Shown here piece by piece: positions 50,607-59,815 of a stretch of 64,000 nt of DNA. The position numbers were made by a program, and so were the translations under genes. Every line of letters begins with the position of its first letter. The stretch's first letter is position 1. Source of the stretch: Bradyrhizobium sp. Ce-3 (lineage in GTDB: Bacteria; Pseudomonadota; Alphaproteobacteria; Rhizobiales; Xanthobacteraceae). The stretch covers positions 496,001-560,000 of the forward strand of contig NZ_BQUV01000002.1 of NCBI RefSeq assembly GCF_022835695.1. The letters run 5' to 3'. The notes beneath the pieces are model-generated. The model was not told where the DNA came from and ran no database searches. It saw only the letters and a program-made list of their open reading frames with translations.

Positions 50607-52062
50607 GCCTGACTCGACGGATGACGAGAAAAGCACTGCGCCGCGCAAGCGGAGCCTCCTCTCGCGCCTGCTTGGGCGCATGGTGTCGCTGCTCATCACG
50701 CTCGTGATTCTCGGCGGGCTCGGCTATCTCGGCTGGCTTGCTTTCCAGCCCAAGCAAAATGGCGGCGGCGGGCGCGGCGCGGGCGCGCGGCCCGATCTGC
50801 CGGTGCCGGTGCTTGCGGCGACGCCGCAGGTGCACGACGTACCGGTCTATCTCGACGGCGTCGGCTCGGTGAAGGCGCTGAACACGGTCACCGTGCGCTC
50901 GCAGGTCGACGGCAAGCTGCTCAAGGTGAATTTCGTCGAGGGCCAGGACGTCAAGAAGGACGAGGTGCTGGGCGAGATCGATCCTGCGATCTATCAGGCG
51001 CAATACGACCAGGCCGTCGCCAAGAAGGCGCAGGACGTAGCTCTGCTGACCAACCAGAAGCTCGATCTCGTCCGCTATGAGCAGCTGGCCGCCAGCAATG
51101 CCGGCTCCAAGCAGCAGGCCGACACGCAGCGCGCGCTGGTCGCGCAGCAGGAGGCGCTGATCAAGGCCGATCAGGCCGCGATCGACAATGCGGCGGCGAC
51201 GCTGAGCTACACCAAGATCGTCGCGCCGATCGCGGGGCGTGCCGGCCTGCGCCAGGTCGACCAGGGCAACATCATCCACGCCTCCGACACCACCGGGCTC
51301 GTGATCCTGACCCAGCTGCAACCGATCGCGGTGTGGTTCAGCCTGCCGCAGCAGCAGATCATGCGGGTCAACGCCGCGGCCGCGAAGGGCCAGCTGGCGG
51401 TCGACGTGTTCGGCAATGACGGCGTTACCGTGATCGACACCGGCAAGCTGACCGGCATCGACAACCAGGTCGATCCGACCACCGGCACGCTGAAGCTGAA
51501 GGCCGAATTGCCGAATGCCAGCTACCAGCTCTGGCCCGGCCAGTTCGTCAATGTGCGTCTCAAGGTCGAGACGTTGCCGCAGGCCATCGTGGTGCCGACC
51601 TCTGCCGTGCAGCGCGGCCCGGCGGGCACGTTCAGCTATGTGATCGGCGAGGACAACACCGTCACTGCCAAGCCGGTCACGGTCACGCAGCAGGACGAGC
51701 ACGAGGCCGTCATCGCCAGCGGCCTGACCACGTCGGACCGCGTAGTGACGACGGGCTTTGCCAATCTCTCCGACGGCGCGAAGGTCGTGGTCGGCAAGGA
51801 TGATGGACCGCCGTCCGCTGATCTCGCGCCGCGCAAGCGCAGCCGCAATCCCGACGGCAAGCGCGGTGCAGGCCAAGGCGAGGGGCAAGCCAAGGAACAG
51901 GGCAAAGAACAAGGCAAGGACGGCAGGCGGGACGGGCAGGGCGGCGAGCATCGCGGCCGGCGCGAGCATAGCGAAGGCGATCAGAAGGGGCAGACCGGCC
52001 CGGCGCCCGCGCCGGCGGCAGGGGGCGACCAGTCGGGCGGCGCGCCGAGGGCACAGCCATGA
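50596..52062 (+). CDS. mdtA: RND efflux periplasmic adaptor (MdtA-like) with long low-complexity tail
   Basis: A 488-aa membrane-fusion protein with one N-terminal helix (about residues 30-50: MVSLLITLVILGGLGYLGWLAF), lipoyl/hairpin core (NTVTVRSQVDGKLLKVNFVEGQDVKKDEVLGEIDPAIYQAQYDQA) and beta-barrel parts like MdtA (YTKIVAPIAGRAGLRQVDQGNIIHA, LWPGQFVNVRLKVET). From about residue 410 the sequence is an 80-residue Gly/Gln/Lys/Glu/Arg-rich disordered tail. It works with the two downstream permeases. Two tiny overlapping frames bridge it to the first permease gene. Confidence 0.92.
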   Translation: MLFKPDSTDDEKSTAPRKRSLLSRLLGRMVSLLITLVILGGLGYLGWLAFQPKQNGGGGRGAGARPDLPVPVLAATPQVHDVPVYLDGVGSVKALNTVTVRSQVDGKLLKVNFVEGQDVKKDEVLGEIDPAIYQAQYDQAVAKKAQDVALLTNQKLDLVRYEQLAASNAGSKQQADTQRALVAQQEALIKADQAAIDNAAATLSYTKIVAPIAGRAGLRQVDQGNIIHASDTTGLVILTQLQPIAVWFSLPQQQIMRVNAAAAKGQLAVDVFGNDGVTVIDTGKLTGIDNQVDPTTGTLKLKAELPNASYQLWPGQFVNVRLKVETLPQAIVVPTSAVQRGPAGTFSYVIGEDNTVTAKPVTVTQQDEHEAVIASGLTTSDRVVTTGFANLSDGAKVVVGKDDGPPSADLAPRKRSRNPDGKRGAGQGEGQAKEQGKEQGKDGRRDGQGGEHRGRREHSEGDQKGQTGPAPAPAAGGDQSGGAPRAQP

Positions 52063-52082
52063 CCGACATCCTGACCTCGTAA
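52059..52082 (+). CDS. Mini-ORF 1 in the efflux operon (7 codons)
   Basis: ATG ACC GAC ATC CTG ACC TCG TAA. Its ATG overlaps the adaptor stop (ATGA) and its stop overlaps the next mini-ORF (TAATG). It is probably a relay for ribosomes rather than a functional peptide. Confidence 0.35.
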   Translation: MTDILTS

Positions 52083-52114
52083 TGTCCGACCCAACAGCGA
52101 GCACGCAGCCATGA
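52082..52114 (+). CDS. Mini-ORF 2 in the efflux operon (10 codons)
   Basis: Encodes a 10-residue peptide (SDPTASTQ core). Its stop overlaps the permease ATG as ATGA, so adaptor, mini-ORF 1, mini-ORF 2 and permease form an unbroken chain of overlapping start and stop codons. Confidence 0.35.
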   Translation: MSDPTASTQP

Positions 52115-55100
52115 GCGTCTCCGAACCGTTCATCCGCCGGCCGATCGCCACCTCGCTGCTTGGCATCGCCCTGATGATCGGCGGCGCGCTGGGCTACTGG
52201 GCGTTGCCGGTGTCCGCACTGCCGCAGGTCGATTTCCCGACCGTGCAGGTGACGACGCAACTGCCGGGCGCGAGTCCCGACGTGGTGGCCTCGTTGATCA
52301 CGGCGCCGCTGGAGCGGCAGCTCGGCCAGATCCCGTCGCTGTCGTCGATGAACTCGACCAGTTCGTTCGGCGTCAGCCAGATCTCGCTGCAGTTCGACCT
52401 CAACCGCGACATCGACGGCGCCACCCAGGACGTGCAGGCCGCGATCAATGCCGCGGCCGGAATCCTGCCGAAGACGCTGCCGTACCCGCCGGTCTACGCC
52501 AAGGTGAATCCCGCCGACGCGCCGGTCATGACCCTGGCGCTGACCTCGGACACGATCTCGCTGCGGGCGATGAGCGATCTGGCCGATACCATCCTCGGCC
52601 AGCGGCTGAGCCAGATTTCCGGCGTCGGCCGGGTCTCGATCCTCGGCGGATTGAAGCCCGCGGTGCGCGTGCAGGCTGATCTCGCCCGGCTTGCGGCCTA
52701 TGGCATCGCGATGGAGGATCTGCGCAACGCGATCGCCGGCGCCAACGTGTCGGGACCGAAGGGCTCGCTCGACGGCGCCCAGCAATCCTACACCATCGCT
52801 GCCAACGACCAGATCGCCGCTGCCGACGCCTACCGGCCGATCATCATCGCCTATCGCAACGGCTCGCCGGTCACGATCGGCGACGTCGCGCAAATCGTCG
52901 ACGGGCTCGAGAACGACCGCACCGGCGGCTGGTACCAGGGCACGCCGGCCGTCATCATCGACATCCAGCGCCAGCCCGGCGCCAACGTCATCGACGTCGT
53001 CAAGCAGATCCGCGGCGAAATCCCGCGGCTGCAGCGGTCAGTGCCGGCCGGTGTCAAGCTGACCGTCGTCTCCGACCGTACCGTGACGATCCGCGCCTCG
53101 GTTCACGACGTGCAGTTCACGCTGATCCTGAGCGTCGTGCTGGTGACGCTGGTGGTGCTGTTGTTCCTGCGATCGTTGCGCGCGACCCTGATCGCCGGCG
53201 TCGCGCTGCCGCTGTCGCTGATCACGAGCTTCGGCGTCATGTATTTCGCCGGCTTCAGCCTCGACAATCTGTCGCTGATGGCGCTGACCATCGGAACCGG
53301 CTTCGTGGTCGACGACGCCATCGTCATGATCGAGAACATCGTCCGCCACATGGAAGACGGCGAGACGGTCATGGAGGCCTCGCTGAAGGGTGCCAGCGAG
53401 ATCGGCTTCACCGTGATCTCGCTGACGGTGTCGCTGATCGCGGTGTTCATCCCGCTGCTGTTCATGTCCGGGCTGGTCGGCCGCATGTTCCGCGAATTCG
53501 CGCTGACCTTGACAATTGCGGTGGTCACCTCGGCGATCGTCTCGCTGACGCTGACGCCGATGATGTGCTCGCGGCTGCTGAAGAACATCCATGAGGAGAT
53601 GGCGGTCCCGGGCCTCGCCGCGGTCAGCCGCTTCATCGACCGCATGGTGGAGTTCTACCATCGGACGCTGCTCTGGGTGCTGCAGCGCCAGCGCGCGACG
53701 CTACTGGTGACGTTCGCGACCATCGCGCTGACGCTCGTCATGTATGTGCTGGCGCCGAAGGGTTTTCTGCCATTACAGGATACTTCCTCGATCACGGCGG
53801 TGACCGAGGCCGGCCCCGACGTCTCGTTCGCCGAGATGCAGCGGCGGCAGGGCGCGGTCTCCGACCTCATCAAGGCCGATCCTGACGTCGTCGGCGTGGT
53901 CTCGGTGATCGGCTCGGGCTCGGTCAATCCGACCACCAATGTCGGCCGCCTGGTGATGACGCTGAAGCCGCTCGATCAGCGGCGCGACGGCGTCGTCAAG
54001 GTGATCGAGCGGCTGAAGCAGAAGATCGCGGCGGTGCCCGGCATGACCGTCTACTTCCAGCCGGTGCAGGACGTGCAGATCTCGACCCAGTCGAGCCGCT
54101 CGCAATACCAGTACACGCTGACCGCGACCGATGCCGCCGAGGTCTCGCAATGGTCACAAAAGCTCGTCGCCGAGATGCGGCGCGACCCGATCTTCCGCGA
54201 CGTCTCCTCGGAAGCGCAGGAAGGTGGCCTGCGCGCGGCGCTCGACATCAACCGCCAGCGCGCCGGCCAGCTCGGCGTCAGTCTGCAGGGCGTCACCGAC
54301 ACGCTGAACGACGCCTTCGCGCAGCGCCAGATCTCGACGATATACGGCCAGGCCAACCAGTACCGCGTGGTGCTCGAGGCGTTGCCGATGTATCAGCGCG
54401 ACCCCTCGATCCTGGACAAGCTCTATCTGCCGGGTGCTGCCGGCGCGCAGGTGCCGCTGTCGGCGGTGGCGACGCTGGTCCGCACCACGGCGCCGCTTGC
54501 GATCTCGCACCAGGCGCAATTCCCGTCGGTCTCGCTCAGCTTCAATCTCGCGCCCGGCGAAGCGCTTGGCGACGCGGTCGAGGCGGTGAAGGCAATCGAG
54601 ACCAGGATCGGGATGCCGGGCAGCATCGTCGGCATCTACTCCGGCGACGCTGCCGAATTCGCCCGCGCGCTGGCCGGTCAGCCCTGGCTGATCCTGGCCG
54701 CGATCATCACGATCTACATCGTGCTCGGCGTGCTGTACGAGAGCTACATCCACCCGATCACGATCTTGTCGACGCTGCCTTCGGCCGGTGTCGGCGCCAT
54801 CCTCGCCTTGATGCTGTGCGGGCAGGACCTCTCGGTGATCGGCCTGATCGGCATCATCCTGCTGATGGGCATCGTCAAGAAGAACGCGATCATGATGATC
54901 GACTTCGCGCTGGAGGCCGAGCGTCACAAGGGCATGGCGTCCTATGACGCCATCGTGCAGGCCTGCCTGCTGCGCTTCCGCCCGATCATGATGACGACGC
55001 TGGCGGCGCTGTTCGGCGCGCTGCCGCTCGCGATCGAAAGCGGCACCGGCGCCGAGCTGCGCTTTCCGCTCGGCATCTCGATCATCGGCGGCCTGCTGCT

Positions 55101-55239
55101 GAGCCAGCTGCTGACGCTCTACACCACGCCGGTGATCTATCTCGCGCTCGACCGGCTCAATCGCCGGATCGAGCGGGCGGTGCCGGAGCCGGGTCGCGGC
55201 GGCCCGCCGATCGCCGGCGCCACCGAGGGCATGCAGTGA
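52111..55239 (+). CDS. mdtB: RND efflux permease, MdtB-like
   Basis: A 1042-aa inner-membrane drug/proton antiporter subunit of the RND family with 12 helices and two large periplasmic loops. N-terminal SVSEPFIRRPIATSLLGIALMIGGALGYWALPVSALPQVDFPTVQVTTQLPGASPD is the MdtB/MdtC-type opening, and VVDDAIVMIENI carries the conserved transport Asp pair in TM4. The second half starts near residue 520. It overlaps the second permease gene by four bases (GTGA). By family the two proteins form a mixed trimer with the MdtA-like adaptor and NodT channel. Confidence 0.95.
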   Translation: MSVSEPFIRRPIATSLLGIALMIGGALGYWALPVSALPQVDFPTVQVTTQLPGASPDVVASLITAPLERQLGQIPSLSSMNSTSSFGVSQISLQFDLNRDIDGATQDVQAAINAAAGILPKTLPYPPVYAKVNPADAPVMTLALTSDTISLRAMSDLADTILGQRLSQISGVGRVSILGGLKPAVRVQADLARLAAYGIAMEDLRNAIAGANVSGPKGSLDGAQQSYTIAANDQIAAADAYRPIIIAYRNGSPVTIGDVAQIVDGLENDRTGGWYQGTPAVIIDIQRQPGANVIDVVKQIRGEIPRLQRSVPAGVKLTVVSDRTVTIRASVHDVQFTLILSVVLVTLVVLLFLRSLRATLIAGVALPLSLITSFGVMYFAGFSLDNLSLMALTIGTGFVVDDAIVMIENIVRHMEDGETVMEASLKGASEIGFTVISLTVSLIAVFIPLLFMSGLVGRMFREFALTLTIAVVTSAIVSLTLTPMMCSRLLKNIHEEMAVPGLAAVSRFIDRMVEFYHRTLLWVLQRQRATLLVTFATIALTLVMYVLAPKGFLPLQDTSSITAVTEAGPDVSFAEMQRRQGAVSDLIKADPDVVGVVSVIGSGSVNPTTNVGRLVMTLKPLDQRRDGVVKVIERLKQKIAAVPGMTVYFQPVQDVQISTQSSRSQYQYTLTATDAAEVSQWSQKLVAEMRRDPIFRDVSSEAQEGGLRAALDINRQRAGQLGVSLQGVTDTLNDAFAQRQISTIYGQANQYRVVLEALPMYQRDPSILDKLYLPGAAGAQVPLSAVATLVRTTAPLAISHQAQFPSVSLSFNLAPGEALGDAVEAVKAIETRIGMPGSIVGIYSGDAAEFARALAGQPWLILAAIITIYIVLGVLYESYIHPITILSTLPSAGVGAILALMLCGQDLSVIGLIGIILLMGIVKKNAIMMIDFALEAERHKGMASYDAIVQACLLRFRPIMMTTLAALFGALPLAIESGTGAELRFPLGISIIGGLLLSQLLTLYTTPVIYLALDRLNRRIERAVPEPGRGGPPIAGATEGMQ

Positions 55240-58200
55240 TCTCGATCTCCGAGCCCTTCATCCGCCGGCCGGTGGGCACCACCTTGCTGGCGATCGGGCT
55301 GTTCCTGGTCGGGATCGTCGCCTACGAGTTCTTGCCGGTGTCCTCGGTGCCGAATGTCGACTTCCCGACCATCCGGGTATCGGCGTCGAGGCCCGGGGCC
55401 GATCCCTCTGTGATGGCCGCGACGGTCGCGGCACCACTGGAGCGCAAGCTCGGCACCATTTCGGGTGTCGACCAGATCACCTCGACGAGCTCGCTCGGCA
55501 CCACCAGCATCCAGGTGCAATTCTCGATCGGCCGCAACATCGACCGCGCTGCGCGCGACGTACAGGCCGCGATCAACGCCTCGCTCGCCGATCTGCCGAG
55601 CGACCTGCCGTCGCTGCCCAAGTTCCGCAAGGCCAATCCAGCCGCGGCACCCGTGTTCGTGCTGGCGCTGACCTCGAAGACGATCTCGACCAGCGCGATG
55701 TACGACGTCGCCGACACCGTGCTGGCGCAGCGCATCTCGCAGGTGCCGGGGGTAGGCGAGGTCACGGTCAGCGGCGCCGACCAGCCGGCGGTGCGCATTG
55801 CGCTCAATCCGGTATCGCTGGCCAATGCCGGGATCGCGACCGACGATGTCCGGCTGGCGATCATCAACGCCAATCCGCTGGGTCCGGTCGGCATCTTCAA
55901 TGGCGACCGGCTGAGCGAGACGCTGTCGATCAACAAGCAGATGCGCACCGCGGCCGAGTTCCGCGACATCGTCATCAAGAGCTCGAACGGCAATTTCGTG
56001 CGGCTCTCCGATGTCGCCGAGGTCGAGGATTCCGTCCGCAATTCGCGCTCGATCGCCTGGTTCAACAAGCAGCCGGCGGTGCTGATCCAGATCACCAAGC
56101 AGGGCGACGCCAACGTCATCGACACCGTCGACAGCGTGCGCAGGATGCTGCCGGCACTGAGGCAATGGATCCCGGCCGGCGTCGAGATATCGACCCTGGT
56201 CGATCGCACCGGAACCATCCGCGCCAGCGTCGAGGATATGCAGTTCACGCTGCTGGCGACCGCCATGCTGGTCATGGTCGTGGTGTTCGTGTTCCTGCGC
56301 AGGATCGTGCCGACGATCGCAGCCGGCGTCTCGGTGCCGCTGGCGCTGGCCGGCACCTGCGCCGGGATGTGGCTCGCCGGCTTCTCGATCGACAATCTGT
56401 CGCTGATGGCGCTCGCGATCTCCGTTGGTTTCGTGGTCGACGACGCCATCGTGATGATCGAGAACATGTATCGCAATCTCGAGCAGGGCATGGCGCCGTA
56501 TCCGGCCGCGGTCGAAGGCGCCAAGCAGATCGGCTTCACGGTGCTGTCGATCTCGCTCTCGCTGATCGCGGCCTTCACGCCGCTGATCTTCATGGACGGC
56601 ATCGTCGGCCGGCTGCTGCGGGAATTCTCGCTGACCCTGACGTTCGCCATCATCGTGTCGACCCTGGTGTCGGTGACGATCACGCCGATGATCTGCGCGC
56701 ACTACATCAAGGAGGCGACCTCGGATCGCGCCACCTGGTACGACCGCGCCATCGAGGGCACGCTGTCGCGGGTCGTGGCGTTCTATGCATCGACGCTGCG
56801 GATCGTGCTCGGCTATCCGTTCCTGACGCTGGTGGTGTTCTTCGCCACCGTGGCGCTGACGGTGACGCTCTACATCAAGACCCCGAAAGGCTATTTCCCG
56901 ACCGACGACAGCGGCTTCGTGATCGGCTCGACGCGGGCTTCGGCCGATATCTCGTTCCAGGCGATGCTCCAGCTGCAGCAGCGGCTGGCCGACATCGTGA
57001 TGGCCGATCCCGCGGTCGCCGGCATCGGCTCGTCGGTCGGCTCCGGCGGCGGCCCGGGCGGCGCCACCTCCAACCGCGGCACCATGTTCATCAGCCTGAA
57101 GCCGCCGGAGGAGCGGGCAGGGCTGTCGACCGCGCAGGTGATCGACCGGCTGCGCCGCAACCTGTTCATGGTGCCCGGCATCCGCCTGTTCATGTTCGCC
57201 GCCCAGGACATCCGCACCGGCGGCCGGCAGAGCGATTCCGACTACCAGTACACGCTCGCTTCGACCGATCTCGATCTGTTGCAGAAATGGGCGCCGCTCG
57301 TCGCCAAGCGCATGGAGACCGTGGAGGGCATCACCGACGTCTCCTCCGATCGCGATCCCGGCGGCCTGCAGCTCAACCTCGTGATCGACCGCAAGATCGC
57401 CTCCAGCCTCGGCGTCCGGGTGCAGGACATCGACAACGCGCTCAACAACGCCTTCTCGCAGCGGCAGATCTCGTACATCTACACCCAGCGCAACCAGTAC
57501 GTGGTGGTGCTCGAGATCGATCCGAAGTTCCAGAGCGACCCGTCGAACCTCGAGCGCATCTATGTCGCCGGCGCCAATGACGTGCAGGTGCCGCTGTCGG
57601 CGCTGGTGCACACCCAGCGCGGATTGTCGGCGCTCGCGGTCTATCACTCCGGCGGCTTCCCCTCGACCACGGTGTCGTTCAACCTGCTGCCGGACGTGCC
57701 GCTGGAGGTCGCAACCACCAACATCCAGCAGGCGGTCAACGAGCTGCATATGCCGGAAGGCATCCGCGGCAGCTTCGACGGCAATGCCGGCGACTTCAAC
57801 AAGACCAGCGGGCGGCAGCCGCTCTTGATCCTCGGCGCACTGGTCGCGATGTATATCGTGCTCGGCGTGCTCTATGAGAGCCTGGCGCATCCGATCACGA
57901 TCATCTCGACCTTGCCGTCGGCCGGCCTCGGCGCCCTGCTGGCATTGCAGGTGACCAACACGCCGCTCACCGTGATCGCCTTCGTTGGCATCATCCTGCT
58001 GATCGGCATCGTCAAGAAGAACGGCATCATGATGGTCGACTTCGCGCTCGACGCCGAGCGGCATCAGGGCCTGTCGTCGCGGGATGCAATCTTCGAGGCC
58101 TGCCGGGCACGCTTCCGCCCCATCCTGATGACGACGATGGCCGCGCTGTTCGCCGGCATTCCGCTCGTCATTGCGACCGGCCCAGGCACCGAGCTGCGCC

Positions 58201-58340
58201 GCCCGCTCGGCATCACCATCATCGGCGGCCTGTTCGTGTCGCAGATCCTGACGCTCTACACCACGCCGGTGATCTATCTGTTGATCGACCGGCTGCGCCA
58301 GCGCGGCGCGCCGTCCGGCGTGCACGCGCCTGCGGAATAG
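55236..58340 (+). CDS. mdtC: RND efflux permease, MdtC-like
   Basis: A 1034-aa RND permease starting at GTG inside the previous stop codon. It begins ISISEPFIRRPVGTTLLAIGLFLVGIVAYEFLPVSSVPNVDFPTIRVSASRPGADPS and has VVDDAIVMIENMYRNLEQG in TM4 and VGIILLIGIVKKNGIMMVDFALDAER in TM10. It is closely related to, but clearly diverged from, its neighbour, as expected of an old duplication specialised for a heteromer. No regulator gene lies next to the operon, so its inducer cannot be inferred. Confidence 0.95.
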   Translation: MISISEPFIRRPVGTTLLAIGLFLVGIVAYEFLPVSSVPNVDFPTIRVSASRPGADPSVMAATVAAPLERKLGTISGVDQITSTSSLGTTSIQVQFSIGRNIDRAARDVQAAINASLADLPSDLPSLPKFRKANPAAAPVFVLALTSKTISTSAMYDVADTVLAQRISQVPGVGEVTVSGADQPAVRIALNPVSLANAGIATDDVRLAIINANPLGPVGIFNGDRLSETLSINKQMRTAAEFRDIVIKSSNGNFVRLSDVAEVEDSVRNSRSIAWFNKQPAVLIQITKQGDANVIDTVDSVRRMLPALRQWIPAGVEISTLVDRTGTIRASVEDMQFTLLATAMLVMVVVFVFLRRIVPTIAAGVSVPLALAGTCAGMWLAGFSIDNLSLMALAISVGFVVDDAIVMIENMYRNLEQGMAPYPAAVEGAKQIGFTVLSISLSLIAAFTPLIFMDGIVGRLLREFSLTLTFAIIVSTLVSVTITPMICAHYIKEATSDRATWYDRAIEGTLSRVVAFYASTLRIVLGYPFLTLVVFFATVALTVTLYIKTPKGYFPTDDSGFVIGSTRASADISFQAMLQLQQRLADIVMADPAVAGIGSSVGSGGGPGGATSNRGTMFISLKPPEERAGLSTAQVIDRLRRNLFMVPGIRLFMFAAQDIRTGGRQSDSDYQYTLASTDLDLLQKWAPLVAKRMETVEGITDVSSDRDPGGLQLNLVIDRKIASSLGVRVQDIDNALNNAFSQRQISYIYTQRNQYVVVLEIDPKFQSDPSNLERIYVAGANDVQVPLSALVHTQRGLSALAVYHSGGFPSTTVSFNLLPDVPLEVATTNIQQAVNELHMPEGIRGSFDGNAGDFNKTSGRQPLLILGALVAMYIVLGVLYESLAHPITIISTLPSAGLGALLALQVTNTPLTVIAFVGIILLIGIVKKNGIMMVDFALDAERHQGLSSRDAIFEACRARFRPILMTTMAALFAGIPLVIATGPGTELRRPLGITIIGGLFVSQILTLYTTPVIYLLIDRLRQRGAPSGVHAPAE

Positions 58341-58375
58341 TTTGAATTGCGCCGTTGCAAGCGTATAGCGGAGCC

Positions 58376-59101
58376 ATGACCGAACCGACCGAAGTCAAGA
58401 TCGACGATGTCACCGAGGTGGAGGATTGCCCGCATTGCGGCAAGCCGCTGCCACTGTGCATCTGCGACAGCGTTACGCCGATCGAGAGCCGCATCCAGCT
58501 CCTGATCCTGGTCCATCCGCAGGAGCAGGACAGGGCGCTGGGCACCGCGCGTCTGCTGGCGCGGCATTTCGCGAAGTCCGTGGTCCGGATCGGGCTGTCC
58601 TGGCCGAGCCTTGCCAAGGCGCTCGGCCGGCCGGTGCCCGATCCGTCACGCTGGGCGGTGCTCTATCTCGGCTCGGCCAAGGTCGAGGAGCTCGATACCG
58701 ATGCCGAGATCGTCGCGATCAACCGCAAGGGCGAGCTTGAGCCGCATCAGCGCGCGATTCTCTCCGACATCGAAGGCATCGTGCTGCTCGACGGCACCTG
58801 GAGCCAGGCCAAGGCGCTGTGGTGGCGCAACGCCTGGATGCTGAAATGCCAGCGGGTGATTCTCGGGCCGAAACGGCCCTCGCTGTACGGCAAGCTGCGC
58901 CGGGAACCGCGCCGCGACGGCCTGTCCACCATCGAGGCGGCAGCGATCCTGCTCGCTGGGCTGGAGAAGCGGCCGGATATCGCCACAGCGTTAACCGATA
59001 GTTTTGAGCGGATGCTGGCGAGATTCCGCGAAGTGCAGGCCGAAATGCCGGAATTGGCGCCCAAACCGAAGAAGCGGGACCTCCGGAAGCGCCGGCGTTA
59101 G
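58376..59101 (+). CDS. DTW-domain tRNA-uridine aminocarboxypropyltransferase
   Basis: A 241-aa member of the DTW/TapT family that adds the acp group of SAM to uridine in tRNA. The N-terminal metal motif is CPHCGKPLPLCIC (CxxC and CxC, residues 18-30); ILVHPQEQDRALGTARLLAR follows, and the defining LLDGTWSQAKALWWRN (DTW) lies near residues 145-160. The C-terminus is basic (KPKKRDLRKRRR), suited to RNA binding. A tRNA-Cys gene lies 55 bases downstream. The Met before TEPTEVK is used as start. Confidence 0.9.
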   Translation: MTEPTEVKIDDVTEVEDCPHCGKPLPLCICDSVTPIESRIQLLILVHPQEQDRALGTARLLARHFAKSVVRIGLSWPSLAKALGRPVPDPSRWAVLYLGSAKVEELDTDAEIVAINRKGELEPHQRAILSDIEGIVLLDGTWSQAKALWWRNAWMLKCQRVILGPKRPSLYGKLRREPRRDGLSTIEAAAILLAGLEKRPDIATALTDSFERMLARFREVQAEMPELAPKPKKRDLRKRRR

Positions 59102-59156
59102 CTGTCCAGCTTGGTTGCCTATCGCGGAGAGGGCGTATATGAAGTGCGCCGCAAGG

Positions 59157-59230
59157 GGCCACGTGGCGGAGTGGTTACGCAACGGTCTGCAAAACCGTGT
59201 ACACCAGTTCAATTCTGGTCGTGGCCTCCA
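59157..59230 (+). tRNA. tRNA-Cys (GCA)
   Basis: A 74-nt cloverleaf: acceptor GGCCACG/CGTGGCC, D arm TGGCGGAGTGGTTACGCA, anticodon stem ACGGT/ACCGT with loop CTGCAAA (anticodon GCA), T arm CACCAGTTCAATTCTGGT with TTCAATT loop, encoded TCCA. Short variable region, as usual for tRNA-Cys. Confidence 0.96.
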
Positions 59231-59273
59231 CTCACCTCATCAATGGCTTGCAGCCAACACATGAAAAGCCGCT

Positions 59274-59456
59274 TTAGCTCGCGGCGTACCAACCTTCGGG
59301 AAACGGAATCAGCGGCCACGGCGCCTGGTTGTCATTGGCGGCGCGCGGCGCCGGCTGAATGCGAGGCGAGGGTTGAGCCACGAAATCCTCCTGAGCAATA
59401 GGCGCGATCGCCGTCCGCACGGCGTCCAGCAGCAGATCAAATTCGACTTCGCTCAT
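59274..59456 (-). CDS. Small hypothetical protein
   Basis: A 60-aa protein (SEVEFDLLLDAVRTAIAPIAQEDF, then a Pro/Asn-rich middle RIQPAPRAANDNQAPWPLIPF ending PEGWYAAS). Acidic amphipathic helix first, then a tail with Pro and Trp that looks suited to binding another protein. The start at 59456 gives the family-like N-terminus; an upstream in-frame start adds an unlikely Arg-rich segment. Function unknown. Confidence 0.6.
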   Translation of the reverse strand: MSEVEFDLLLDAVRTAIAPIAQEDFVAQPSPRIQPAPRAANDNQAPWPLIPFPEGWYAAS

Positions 59457-59815
59457 CGCGCTCTCCGAGGTTCGAGAGCGCCATGGTCGCAAAACTGTCT
59501 TCGGTCCGGATTGAGCTAATCGTTCGAATTTTATGAAAAGAACGATGGCGCCCGCTTTGGTTAATGAACGGCTGACGACCCCGCGGGGAACCTAGGTCGG
59601 CAGGGCCGCACCTCGTGTGAGACAAATCACATCTTGCGAAAAACTCTTCCCGGACTTTCCGGCGGTACTCATAGCGCTCGAATGTCGCAGGAATTTTAGG
59701 AAGACATGACAATGACGACAAACGCAGCGGGCTGCTCCTGAACGGTGCACATCGTGTAGGCCTGCTGTCTATCGCCTCTGCGCGGAGGAAATTCCCGAAA
59801 CCCGCGCGCGCGTGA
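59457..59815. other. Intergenic region with a CRP-type site
   Basis: About 360 bases. The main feature is a perfect TGTGA-N6-TCACA at 59616-59631. Downstream is a nine-codon frame (ATG at 59712, AGGAAG eight bases before) that may be a chance reading frame or a leader peptide. No terminator was recognised. Confidence 0.5.
59616..59631. promoter_or_regulatory. CRP/FNR-family binding site
   Basis: TGTGAGACAAATCACA matches the CRP consensus TGTGA-N6-TCACA at every conserved position. It has no gene start close by on either strand, unless a small transcript to the right is real. A chance match is possible at this length. Confidence 0.5.

Noticed and set aside
55137-58325. A 1062-codon open frame antisense to the second RND permease gene
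   Set aside because: It is a mirror of a GC-rich coding strand; the translation is rich in Arg, His, Asp and Gln with no domain, whereas the sense strand encodes a complete RND permease.
59706-59741. An 11-12 codon ORF as a real gene
   Set aside because: It is too short to judge; its first ATG is too close to the AGGAAG site, and there is no second line of evidence.
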